Of a stretch of 64,000 nt of DNA, positions 40,100-48,817 are shown in pieces (positions within the stretch are counted from its first letter, which is position 1; each line of letters begins with the position of its first letter). This stretch comes from DASZQL01 sp964391865 (GTDB taxonomy: Bacteria; Planctomycetota; Phycisphaerae; Phycisphaerales; UBA1924), in the NCBI GenBank assembly GCA_964391865.1, contig CAYMNQ010000001.1, forward strand, positions 434,001-498,000. The letters run 5' to 3'. Below the pieces are notes generated by a model. The model was not told the origin of the DNA. It was given only the letters and a program-made list of their open reading frames with translations, and did no database searches. A program made the translations under genes and the position numbers.

Positions 40100-42239
40100 C
40101 GCTCTGGAAACACTGCGGCGCCAACTGCGGGCGTATGAGCAGACGCTCGACCGTTCGAAGCGCAAGCGGCTCGGGCAGTTTTTCTCCGGACCGCGGGCCT
40201 CGTCACTTTTGGCAGCGCTCTGCATCCGCGGCCAAGAGCGAACGATCGTCGATCCAATGGCCGGCCACGGAGACCTGCTTGACGCCGCAGCCTTGCGATG
40301 TGGCTCAATGGGCCTTTCCGTCCAACTGACAGCAGTCGAGATAGATCCACCCACCGCAGAACTTGCGGGCAGAAGACTTCGCCTCTGCGCTGAAGTCGGC
40401 GGACATGTCGCGGAGGCCCTTGAAACCAGCGCCTTCAAACCCGGTCTTTGGACAGGCGAACGAAGTCCAGGCGGCTTCGACCTCGTGATTACGAACCCTC
40501 CATACGTCCGCTACCAGGAGCACTCGTCCACCCGAGGAGCCCCCGAGAGTCGCCTCAATGCTGGCGACGTTCGAGCCGCACTTCGCGAGCTTGTGCGCAT
40601 GCTGCCAGATCGCACCGAGGCGAAGGCATGGTCCGCTCTGATCGAGGGCTACTCCGGTCTCGCTGACCTCTCGGTGCCCTGCTGGATGCTTTGCAGTTTG
40701 CTTGTCAAGCCGGGCGGCACTCTGGCACTCGTCGTCCCGCAGACTTGGATGAATCGCGACTACGCGAAGATCATCCAATACGTCCAACTTCGTTTTTTTG
40801 AACCGCTTGTCGTCGTGGAAGAGCACGGTGTCGGTTGGTTCGAAGATGCCCTAGTGCCAACGACACTCGTCGTCTCTCGCCGCCTGCCTGCGCACGAGTC
40901 CCTTGTGCCATTGTCCCTAAGACCAGAAACTGCATGCACAACCACGATCGCGGCAATTAGACCTGCCGCGGCTGACAGTCGTAGCCTTGTGGGCCGCGTG
41001 TTTACAGGTCCTGATCCGGACGCTGGTTTCGCCCAGTGGCTCCTTGCGGCATCCCCAGAATCCGCCGACCAAATCACGGTCCGCCGAGTCCCCTGGGCAG
41101 AGCAGTGGCAGACTGTTTCCGCACGTTGTCGTCATGAGCACTGGTTCCGAGCCGCGGGCGAGTACGCCGCCTTGCAGCCCGGAGTCGCCAACACTTCCCG
41201 CGCTCCGCTACCCGCACCTCTTCAGACTGCACTCGGTCAAGGGACGGATCCGGCGCTCACGACCTTTGAGGCTCTCGGGTTCCAAATCGGACAGGGGCTT
41301 CGTACCGGCTGCAACCAGTTTTTCTACGTGGAAGCCGCCGGTCCGGATTCCGACGGCGGCCAACGCGTTCGCGCTAGCGACATACTCGGCGGTCGAACAC
41401 TTTGCGTTCCCGACGAAATCCTCAAGGCTGTGGTTCGCCGGCAGAGCGACGTTCCCGGCTTTGCCGTTCAAGCCGAGGCGGTTCTCGGTCGAGTCCTCGA
41501 CCTGCGCGGATGGTGCTTGCCCGAACACCTTGGAGCCGCCGCAACCTTGCGGCCGATGCCTGCCGCACTCGCGGATCTCGTCCGCCGGGCCTCCCAGACG
41601 ACAATCGGTCCTCCAGAGCGGCGTGTGCTTATTCCCGAACTCTCCGCAGTCAGAACCAATAGCCGCGCCGGCTCAGGAAGCGAACGCCTCTTTCCCGGTG
41701 TCGGCGCTCCGCGCCACTGGTACACACTCCCCGACTTCGCACCTCGACATCATCCGTCCATCTTTGTCGCACGCGTCAACTCCGGCACGCCGTGGTTCAT
41801 TCTGAACGTGCAGCCGCCTATCCTCATCGACGCCAACTTCTCGACAATCTATGGCAATTCAAAGGCGATGTCACCGACCACCCTTCTAGCACTTCTCAAT
41901 TCCACATGGTGCCGAGCCTGCACCGAGTTCATCGGCACGCCGATGGGCGGCGGCGCTCTGAAGCTTGAGGCGACGCAGCTTCGTCACTTGCCACTTCCTG
42001 TGCTCCCTCCCGAAGCGATGTCGCCGCTCCAAATGCTCGGAGAACAGTTGGCTACGTCCACGACTTCTCGTTCAGAGGAACTAACGCTTGCCATCGACCG
42101 GATTGTTCTGGGCGCTCTGATTCCGGCATCCGAGACGGTGGAAGCGTCACTCGCGCGACTCCGATCACTCATCGCGGACCGTTGCGCCCAGCGCTCTCGG
42201 GCTCCAAGGGAGGCGGTGCTCTTTGACCACGCCGATTGA
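40065..42239 (+). CDS. N6-adenine DNA methyltransferase, Eco57I/TaqI-like
   Basis: This 724-residue protein starts at TTG 40065, or GTG 40071, inside the upstream gene, so translation is coupled. RKRLGQFFSGPRASS is the usual lead-in of gamma-class methylases. Motif I is IVDPMAGHGDLLDAA near 60-74, and motif IV is ITNPPYVRYQ near 142-151. The C-terminal half (about 330-660) resembles target-recognition domains (LLALLNSTWCRACTEFIGTPMGGGALKLE). No nuclease motif was found in it. It would modify adenines in double-stranded DNA. It overlaps the third methyltransferase by 17 bp. Confidence 0.85.
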   Translation: MSVTANSLSASSALETLRRQLRAYEQTLDRSKRKRLGQFFSGPRASSLLAALCIRGQERTIVDPMAGHGDLLDAAALRCGSMGLSVQLTAVEIDPPTAELAGRRLRLCAEVGGHVAEALETSAFKPGLWTGERSPGGFDLVITNPPYVRYQEHSSTRGAPESRLNAGDVRAALRELVRMLPDRTEAKAWSALIEGYSGLADLSVPCWMLCSLLVKPGGTLALVVPQTWMNRDYAKIIQYVQLRFFEPLVVVEEHGVGWFEDALVPTTLVVSRRLPAHESLVPLSLRPETACTTTIAAIRPAAADSRSLVGRVFTGPDPDAGFAQWLLAASPESADQITVRRVPWAEQWQTVSARCRHEHWFRAAGEYAALQPGVANTSRAPLPAPLQTALGQGTDPALTTFEALGFQIGQGLRTGCNQFFYVEAAGPDSDGGQRVRASDILGGRTLCVPDEILKAVVRRQSDVPGFAVQAEAVLGRVLDLRGWCLPEHLGAAATLRPMPAALADLVRRASQTTIGPPERRVLIPELSAVRTNSRAGSGSERLFPGVGAPRHWYTLPDFAPRHHPSIFVARVNSGTPWFILNVQPPILIDANFSTIYGNSKAMSPTTLLALLNSTWCRACTEFIGTPMGGGALKLEATQLRHLPLPVLPPEAMSPLQMLGEQLATSTTSRSEELTLAIDRIVLGALIPASETVEASLARLRSLIADRCAQRSRAPREAVLFDHAD

Positions 42240-45200
42240 CGAACTCATTCGCCGATGCCAGACGCATCGGGATGCCGGTGCGAAGGAGAAGAAGCTCCGC
42301 GAGGAGTTCGTCTCCCACCTTCGGCGGGTCTTTCCGGATGCCTCCGACCAGACCTGGATCGATCACTACATTGAGGGCGCGGAAACCACCCAGCGCGGCT
42401 CCAAGAAAGGCGGTGCCCGCGCGACGGTTCGCTTTGTGGACACCCTGGTCCGTGCCACCGTCATGGAGTACGAGCCTGACATTCGCGACCGCGCTACATA
42501 TGACCATGGCAAGGCCCAGGTCCAGGAGTACGCCGCGAACCTCATCGCAGCCGGTACTCCAGTAGAGCAGGCAAGGGGCGTACTCACCGACTTTGTGAAG
42601 TGGGAGGTTTACGGCGTCTCGCTGCGCCGTTCGGTTGCACCCAAGGACACGCTCCCGGAACACGTCGAACTCTCTATCATTGAAGAGTTCGACACCACTC
42701 GATCAAGCCCGCACCTGGGGGATCAATTCAAGGCCTTTCTAAAGGCCCACCTTGCCCGCGAGCAGTCTCGAATCATTTCAGCCGAGAACTTTGTCCTCGA
42801 CATCGGCCTGCGAAGCAGGCTCTTTGGCGAACACGCTGACTCGCTCCAAGCGCTAGTTGCCGCGGCGCGCAAGAGCGATGATTGTGTCAATCTGGCAACA
42901 TCGCTCTGGGCTCGATTCATCGACCATCTGGAGACTGGTGGTACATCGTTCCGCGCGAACCACTATGCCGCCGAGTTGTTCTTCACCATCGTGGTGCGAC
43001 TGCTGTCCGCAAACATCCTGACGGGCACGGCACTGCGTAGCGACACGGATGAAACCGGTTCGATCTTGACCGGGAGTTTCTTCGCTGAGAGATTCCGGCT
43101 CTCAAACTTCGTTGAGCGCGACTACTTCGGGTGGATTGCCGATTGCACACATCTGCCTAACTTCATTCCGCTCGCGCAACGAATCCAGCTTGACCTCACT
43201 GCGTACGACTTCACGCGCCTGCCCGATACGGAGGTCTTCGGGCCACTCATCGGGCAGCTTGGTGAGGAAACGCAACGTCACCTCCTCGGGCAGGCGAACA
43301 CGCCTCACTGGCTTGCCGAGCGCCTCGCCGACCATGCCATCGATCAGCTTCCCCGTGGCGTGCTCCCTAACTTCGTTGACATGTGCTGTGGTTCGGGAGC
43401 AATCATTGCCGAGTGCCTGAAAGCCGTCGTGCGTCGCGATCGGGCCTTGCCTATCGAGCGACTCGCGGAGTGCGTGACCGGCTTTGACGTGGACCCCTTG
43501 GCCGTGTCCTTTGCCAAGACCACCTGGGTTCTGACGCTTCGAGCGCAGATCACCGCTGCCACACACGCGGTCACCATTCCGATCTACCACGCGGACTCAC
43601 TCTTCGTAGCGAGCCCAACGGCCAGAGGATTGCCTGCAAGCGGGGGAGCGCACATCGACGTTGACCTCGATGGCACGATCGTGCGATTGCCATCCGTGCT
43701 CATCCAGCCTGAGTTCAGGCAAGTCTTCGACGACATTGTGGACTGGGCGTACGACACGGCTTTGGAGGCGGGGGCCAAGGGCGTTGCTGCGGGCCTCACA
43801 GAGGCCTTGGCCGGCACCCGTCTTGATGCCGCGATTGCCGCCCACGCCGTCTCCCTCGAACCGCCCGTCGCTCACGCCGCCCGTGTCGGCTTGTTCCATC
43901 TAGCGCAGCGCATGACAGCCCTTGCCATAGCGCGTCGGAATGGAATCTGGGCTTTCATTCTCAAGAACACGTATCGACCCAGCCTGCTCGCGGGCCAGTT
44001 CAACGGCATCATTTCCAATCCGCCCTGGCTTGCGCTGAGCAAGATCGCGAACAACCCGTACAAGGAGCGCATCACAGACCGTACCGACTCCTACGGGCTG
44101 CGGCCGACTGGACCATCGTTCCTTCATCTTGAAATCGCCACCACGTTTCTGACCTACGCAGTCGATCGATATCTAGCGCCTCATGGACAGATCGCCATCC
44201 TGCTGCCAGGAACGCTGGTCAATGGTGACCACCATCAGCCGTTCCGAAATGCTGCATACCAGACTGCCGCCCGGTCGGTACTGTTCCAAATCGATGAGCT
44301 CTGGGACGTGAAACGAGAGACGTTCAAGGCACCGTGTGTGGCGGTCATCGGTCACAAGACCAGTGTCGCAGGTGTCGTGAACTCAGACCACGTTACGGGG
44401 TTCATCAGCGACCCCGCGCACCATACCCCGGTCGATTTCAGCGTCCACACGCTCGGTTCACGCCGAACCGCGTGGAGTATTTCAGAGACCGGGGCCGATA
44501 GCAAAGCAGGCGCGGCCGGGCACCTGACTCCGAATCAAGGCGCCGACCTGATGCCACGCACCGCTGTGTGTGTCACCGTTGTCGAACGTACAGGAACGGA
44601 ATGGAAAGTAGAAACGCCCACCACGACCGGAGCGATGGCCCATGTCGTGGCGGACAGCAAGAAGATGAAGTCGGCTCGGTTCAACGGATTCGTTGCGCCG
44701 TCCTTCGTCCACGGCATGTTGCAGTCAAAGAGCCTTGTTCCATTCGCGTTCGACCCGCGGCTGCCAAGCATCGCAGTTCCGGTGACTCGTGCCAAAGATC
44801 GCTCGCTTGCCTTCGCAAGCGACGAAGAGATTCGTGCGATGGGGTATCGCCAGACGGCTACCCGTTTCGCCAAGATCGGCAAGGCGTACGAGGATGAAGG
44901 GATCGACAAGGCTTTCCGCACATACCTGGATGAGCGAGGCAAGCTTCTGAAGCAGACATTTCCGGCGACGGGCTACCTGGTCCTCACAGGACCGGGCGGC
45001 TCAAATACCGCCGGCGCGGTGTATGAATTGGCACCACGTCGATCGGCGGTACTCGTCGATCAGACCCTGTACTGGTACTGGCTCGACTCTGAGGAAGCAG
45101 CCAATTACTACGTCGGCCTGTTCAACAGCGGTCCGCTCGCAGACCGAATCAACGTGTTCATTCCCGAGGGTGTCTTTGGTCGCCGGCACCTACACACTGT

Positions 45201-45441
45201 TCCGTGGCAGGTCGCACCGGTCTTCGATCCCGCCAATGCATCACACAGGCAGATTGCGGCACTCAGCGGCAGGCTTAGGGTGCAGGTTGCGGAGTTCATC
45301 AAGACCTGCCCGGATCTCGAAGACCCCGGCAAGTGGCTCAAGACCGGACGCCGCCTGATTCGTGACTGGCTGGCGTCCAATGCAGACATGCAGGCTCTCA
45401 ACACGGACGCGGCCAAAGTCCTCAACACCAAGGCACCGTGA
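42223..45441 (+). CDS. Type IIG-like protein: possible nuclease head plus N6-adenine methyltransferase
   Basis: This 1072-residue protein starts at TTG 42223, overlapping the previous gene. The N-terminal 180 residues contain VDTLVRATVMEYEPDI (D73, E82, E84), then KAQVQEYAANL. That spacing resembles the D...ExE/K nuclease cores at the front of type IIG enzymes, but Glu stands where Lys is usual, so cleavage is uncertain. Motif I is DMCCGSGAIIAEC near 386, and motif IV is ISNPPWLAL near 597. The C-terminus has a recognition-type region (YVGLFNSGPLADRINVFIPEG). It ends 10 bp before the recombinase module. It could be a complete restriction-modification enzyme or a methylase only. Confidence 0.8.
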   Translation: MTTPIDELIRRCQTHRDAGAKEKKLREEFVSHLRRVFPDASDQTWIDHYIEGAETTQRGSKKGGARATVRFVDTLVRATVMEYEPDIRDRATYDHGKAQVQEYAANLIAAGTPVEQARGVLTDFVKWEVYGVSLRRSVAPKDTLPEHVELSIIEEFDTTRSSPHLGDQFKAFLKAHLAREQSRIISAENFVLDIGLRSRLFGEHADSLQALVAAARKSDDCVNLATSLWARFIDHLETGGTSFRANHYAAELFFTIVVRLLSANILTGTALRSDTDETGSILTGSFFAERFRLSNFVERDYFGWIADCTHLPNFIPLAQRIQLDLTAYDFTRLPDTEVFGPLIGQLGEETQRHLLGQANTPHWLAERLADHAIDQLPRGVLPNFVDMCCGSGAIIAECLKAVVRRDRALPIERLAECVTGFDVDPLAVSFAKTTWVLTLRAQITAATHAVTIPIYHADSLFVASPTARGLPASGGAHIDVDLDGTIVRLPSVLIQPEFRQVFDDIVDWAYDTALEAGAKGVAAGLTEALAGTRLDAAIAAHAVSLEPPVAHAARVGLFHLAQRMTALAIARRNGIWAFILKNTYRPSLLAGQFNGIISNPPWLALSKIANNPYKERITDRTDSYGLRPTGPSFLHLEIATTFLTYAVDRYLAPHGQIAILLPGTLVNGDHHQPFRNAAYQTAARSVLFQIDELWDVKRETFKAPCVAVIGHKTSVAGVVNSDHVTGFISDPAHHTPVDFSVHTLGSRRTAWSISETGADSKAGAAGHLTPNQGADLMPRTAVCVTVVERTGTEWKVETPTTTGAMAHVVADSKKMKSARFNGFVAPSFVHGMLQSKSLVPFAFDPRLPSIAVPVTRAKDRSLAFASDEEIRAMGYRQTATRFAKIGKAYEDEGIDKAFRTYLDERGKLLKQTFPATGYLVLTGPGGSNTAGAVYELAPRRSAVLVDQTLYWYWLDSEEAANYYVGLFNSGPLADRINVFIPEGVFGRRHLHTVPWQVAPVFDPANASHRQIAALSGRLRVQVAEFIKTCPDLEDPGKWLKTGRRLIRDWLASNADMQALNTDAAKVLNTKAP

Positions 45442-45451
45442 GATGGAGTTG

Positions 45452-45877
45452 ATGCGCGCACCTCGCGGCGAGCATCGGCCGATCGCTGGCGCTGGTCCAC
45501 CGGCGGCGTGAGGATCGCGCGCGGTCGCGGGATAACCCCGAGCAGCCGCGCGCAGCGCACTCGATCCGGCCCCTCAACCGCGAACTCCCAAGGAAGAAAA
45601 AAAACCGGCGGGGCACACCGAAGTGCGCCGCCGCCAGCTTCCGGGGGGCTGGGGGAGATGACTGATGCGCGAAGCATAGCCGCGCGGCGGGCGATGTGAA
45701 GCGTTGGGCGCGCAGAAGGCGTTGAATTCCGCCGCATCGGTGTGATGCATCGGCTTGCGTGCCCCATTGTGGGCAACCATCTGTCGCCCTTGATATCCCC
45801 GGCCGAACTCGCCCTCATGGCCACCACGGCCCGACCCCTCGGAGACGCCAAGTCGGCGGGCCGCAGGAGCCCGATTC
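45452..45877 (+). other. Conserved left flank of recombinase module, copy 2
   Basis: About 425 bp aligning to 6914-7332. The match starts exactly at ATGCGCGCACCTCG and becomes nearly identical in the last 100 bp. It holds the same leftward terminator, the TGCCC/GGGCA dyad (45760-45775) and the 31-codon frame. The left neighbour here is the stop of the type IIG-like gene instead of cas4-cas1. Confidence 0.75.
45597..45635 (-). terminator. Leftward intrinsic terminator, copy 2
   Basis: This is the counterpart of 7059-7097: eight A at 45597-45604 precede a GC stem around a CGAA loop on the plus strand. One stem mismatch relative to copy 1 weakens it slightly. It faces the methyltransferase operon and would stop any transcript running leftwards. 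Confidence 0.6.
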
Positions 45878-45912
45878 ATGCCGCGTTCAACCTCCCTTCG
45901 AAGCCCCGTTGA
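45817..45912 (+). CDS. Possible 31-residue leader peptide, copy 2
   Basis: This intact counterpart of 7272-7367 begins MATTARPLGDAKSAG and ends in the same codons, overlapping the recombinase start out of frame. It shows two amino-acid changes against copy 1 and no clear ribosome site. Translation is unproven. Confidence 0.3.
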   Translation: MATTARPLGDAKSAGRRSPIHAAFNLPSKPR

Positions 45913-47929
45913 CGAGCCTTCGATCGACCTTCAAAGCGGAGTCGAATCACCACCACCTGCAGCGCGCGGCGGCGAGCGCATACCCAATGCACGCAATCAG
46001 CGCGCTGCTTCCACCCGCGCTGGCCCGGCGCACGCGTCCCGTTCGGCGGTGGGCTACCTCCGCCGCTCCACCGACCGGCAGGAGCAATCGATCCCCGACC
46101 AGCGGAAGGCCATCGAGCGCTACGCCGCCGAGCAGGGCATCGCCGTCGAGCGCTGGTTTACCGACGACGCCATCAGCGGCACCAGCGTCGCCGGGAGGCG
46201 CGCCTTCCAGGAGATGATCGCCGAAGCGCAGAAGCCCCACGCCAGCCGCGGCGGCCCGCGTTCGTGGTCCTTCGTGATCGTCTACGACGTGAAGCGCTTC
46301 GGCCGCATCGACAACGACGAGGCCGGCTACTACCGGCATGTGCTCAGAACGCAGGGCGTCGAGGTGCTCTATGTCGCCGAGGGGTTCGCCGCGCCCGGCG
46401 TGAGCAGCGAGACGGACGATCTGCTGCGCCCGGTCAAGCAGTGGCAGGCGCGGCAGGAGTCGAAAGACCTCTCGAAGGTGACGATCCGAGGGTTGCTCTC
46501 GCGCACCACCGGGGGCTGGTGGATGGGCGGCGTTCCGCCGCATGGCTACGACCTGCGGTACGAAGATGCATCGGGGAAGTGCTTGTTCATCCTGCGCCAC
46601 ATGCCCGACGGCTCGAAGCAGATGCTCGATGAGCAGGGATCGCTCACCCGCACGCTGGCGCGCGGTGAATCGCTCTCCATCTCGAAGCGCGACCGCGCTC
46701 GGCTGGTGCTCGGCGAGCCGTCGCGCGTCGAGTGCGTGCGCCGCATCTTCAGGATGTACACCGAGGAGGGACGGGGACTGACCACGATCTCCGGCACGCT
46801 CAACCGCGACGGAGTTCCAACTCCCCGTGGCGCGGCGTGGTCGCCCATCTATTGCGGACAATGGGCGGACTCGACGGTGCGCGCCATCTTGGTGAACCCG
46901 GTCTACTGCGGCGACATGGTGTGGAACCGCCGCACCGATGGGCGCTTCCACTCGATCGTGCAGGGACGCGCGGTCGAGCGCCGCTCGGTCCATGGCGCGC
47001 GGCTGGTGCCGAACGATGAATCCGACTGGATCACGGTGCGCGAAGCGCACCCGGCGATCGTGAGCCGCGCGGCGTGGGAACTTGCCCGCGCCATCCGCGA
47101 GGGCAAGCCGTCAAGCGAACTGCAGTCGGGCCAACCCCGCGCACTCCGCAGTGCGACCGGGGGGTGGAACGGTGTGCGCTCGAGGTTCATCCTGTCGGGT
47201 CTGATCATCTGCGCCTGCTGCGGCAGCACGTACCAGGGCGTGTCGCGCAGCAAGGGCCGGCCCAAGAAGGACGGCACGACGATCAAGACCTACTCCTACG
47301 GCTGCGGCGGGTACATCGCAAAGGGAACGAGCGTGTGTCAGTTCCACCCCGTGCCGCAGGAGAAGTTCGAGGCGGCCGTGAGCGAGGCGGTGATCGGCTA
47401 CTACGCGCGGTACATGGATCGTGATGGCGGCCAGCGTCTCGCGGACGCAGTGGTGAAGCACGCGGGCGTGAGGGCCACGGATCTGGCGCAAGCGCGGCGG
47501 CTCATCGAGTCGGAGCGTGCGCGGATCGACGCGGCGATCTCGAACCTGCTCGACAACCTCTCGCCCGCTACCCGAGACCTCGTTGAAGAACGCCTCGCAG
47601 CGCTGCGCGCCGAGCGCGACCGGCTGGCGCAGCGGAGCGATGAACTCGCGCGGCTCGAGAGCGAGCAGGCGGAGGTGCGGGAAACCGTGCGTGATCTGCA
47701 GCGCTTCGTATCGAGTCTCGCGTGGACGCTCCGCGAAGCGGTGCCCGAGGAGCGCAAGAGCGCCATCCGCAAGTGCGTCGAGCGGATCGCGGTGGACAAG
47801 CCCGAGGGGACGGCGGTTGTCCACATCCGCCCACTGCCGAACCCGGCGCTCACCGGGCAGCCAGCCGAAGCGCTGACGGTGGCGCTGCCCAAAGCCGGGA
47901 CCGCCCCTCGCCGCGACAACGCCGAGTGA
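45878..47929 (+). CDS. Large serine recombinase (copy 2)
   Basis: This 683-residue protein starts at ATG 45878 with AGGAG 8 nt before it, as in copy 1. The catalytic Ser64 in GYLRRSTDRQ, YDVKRFGR and the zinc ribbon CACCGSTY are present. Identity with copy 1 is almost complete to about residue 150 and high to the zinc ribbon. After FHPV the coiled-coil third is a different sequence (TDLAQARRLIESERARID versus RDLAAAIERVRGERTELD). There is also a small deletion where copy 1 has APGGG. It points at the intact tRNA-fMet gene 139 bp downstream, the likely integration target. Confidence 0.93.
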   Translation: MPRSTSLRSPVDEPSIDLQSGVESPPPAARGGERIPNARNQRAASTRAGPAHASRSAVGYLRRSTDRQEQSIPDQRKAIERYAAEQGIAVERWFTDDAISGTSVAGRRAFQEMIAEAQKPHASRGGPRSWSFVIVYDVKRFGRIDNDEAGYYRHVLRTQGVEVLYVAEGFAAPGVSSETDDLLRPVKQWQARQESKDLSKVTIRGLLSRTTGGWWMGGVPPHGYDLRYEDASGKCLFILRHMPDGSKQMLDEQGSLTRTLARGESLSISKRDRARLVLGEPSRVECVRRIFRMYTEEGRGLTTISGTLNRDGVPTPRGAAWSPIYCGQWADSTVRAILVNPVYCGDMVWNRRTDGRFHSIVQGRAVERRSVHGARLVPNDESDWITVREAHPAIVSRAAWELARAIREGKPSSELQSGQPRALRSATGGWNGVRSRFILSGLIICACCGSTYQGVSRSKGRPKKDGTTIKTYSYGCGGYIAKGTSVCQFHPVPQEKFEAAVSEAVIGYYARYMDRDGGQRLADAVVKHAGVRATDLAQARRLIESERARIDAAISNLLDNLSPATRDLVEERLAALRAERDRLAQRSDELARLESEQAEVRETVRDLQRFVSSLAWTLREAVPEERKSAIRKCVERIAVDKPEGTAVVHIRPLPNPALTGQPAEALTVALPKAGTAPRRDNAE

Positions 47930-48020
47930 GCGCCGCCGCGAGACTTCCCAAAATGACACCACGGTCGCCCGCTACGAACCCCCGCAGAACACGGGGCGTA
48001 TGGCCGCAACCATTGAAACG

Positions 48021-48053
48021 ACAAAGGCTTGGGCGATCGGCCCAAGCCTTTGT
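48021..48053. terminator. Bidirectional hairpin between recombinase 2 and tRNA-fMet
   Basis: ACAAAGGCTTGGGC (48021-48034) pairs perfectly over 14 bp with 48040-48053 around a 5-nt loop. T-rich bases flank it on both strands (TTTGTC rightwards, TTTGTCGTTTC leftwards). It can end the recombinase transcript and the tRNA transcript. Confidence 0.7.
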
Positions 48054-48068
48054 CATCTGCGAGCGCAA

Positions 48069-48142
<74 letters not shown>

Positions 48143-48156
48143 ATCAGAGTTGGGGG

Positions 48157-48184
48157 ATCGTACAGGTATTGAGCAGAATGTCAA
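48157..48184 (-). promoter_or_regulatory. Sigma-70 promoter of tRNA-fMet
   Basis: On the minus strand TTGACA (48184-48179) and TACGAT (48162-48157) are separated by 16 bp, with a G/C-rich discriminator before the tRNA 5' end at 48142. This is the best consensus promoter in the window and shows that the tRNA gene is intact and driven from the right flank. Confidence 0.75.
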
Positions 48185-48817
48185 TTTTGTTCTGGAAACC
48201 ACGATGCGGTGCAGAGACCACGAGGCGCGGCTCTCGCGCGTGGTTTGCTCGGAATCTGAATCGATCAATGCATGGCGAGCGGCCTGGCCGCACTGCAAGT
48301 TGCCGAGCGCCGGCTCGTCAGCTCCGAACTCTCGTGTATTTTGACTGATCCGTATGATCCCGTGATCCCGTTGCTCGCGCCGCTGGGCCTTTTGGCAGCA
48401 TTGAAGCTGGGTTAAGCCGGAGTTCGAACGGAACTTGCTTTGGAGGATTGTCGTATAGGCTCCTACGATCCTTCCAGTTCCCGTACCGATATCGCCGCCG
48501 TTCCCGCGGGCTGCCCCGTGCTTGAAGTGCTCCAGATCGCGGGTGCCCGGGCCCGGCGAGCCGGCTGAGTCGCGGCAAGGTTGACGTCTCACTCAATTGG
48601 TTCTGGCATTCTGAACTCTTCCCATTGTGGCGCGTCTGATCTCTGAGGGCAATGAATAGAGAGGTTTCCCCGCAAGTCAATCTGATACGAAGCGGTCCGA
48701 AGTCGCCGTCCCACGATGAACCGGGCGGGGCGGCGTGCAAGTCCAGAGTTCCCGGGTACTCTTCATCAGGTCGGTCCGCCACGAAGAGCGTGGCATTTCC
48801 CCAGGAGGCCAGCACCG
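48185..48817. other. Gene-free stretch between tRNA promoter and subtilase-like gene
   Basis: About 630 bp with no supported gene, no tRNA and no clear repeat. The right end holds AGGAGG (48803-48808), the ribosome site of the next gene. I see no strong promoter consensus. A long 5' leader for that gene is possible. Confidence 0.4.

Larger units (their letters stand above)
9501..48066. mobile_element. Putative 38.57-kb integrative element at tRNA-fMet
   Basis: The segment is bounded by direct copies of a 13-bp tRNA-fMet 3' sequence (9501 and 48067) and has a serine recombinase at its tRNA-proximal end. Contents are a giant secreted protein, a metal-resistance cluster, a phage packaging-like cassette, a triple-methyltransferase operon and recombinase copy 2. 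Only the repeats and the recombinase define it. I cannot prove that the left third belongs to the element rather than to an older layer. Confidence 0.45.
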
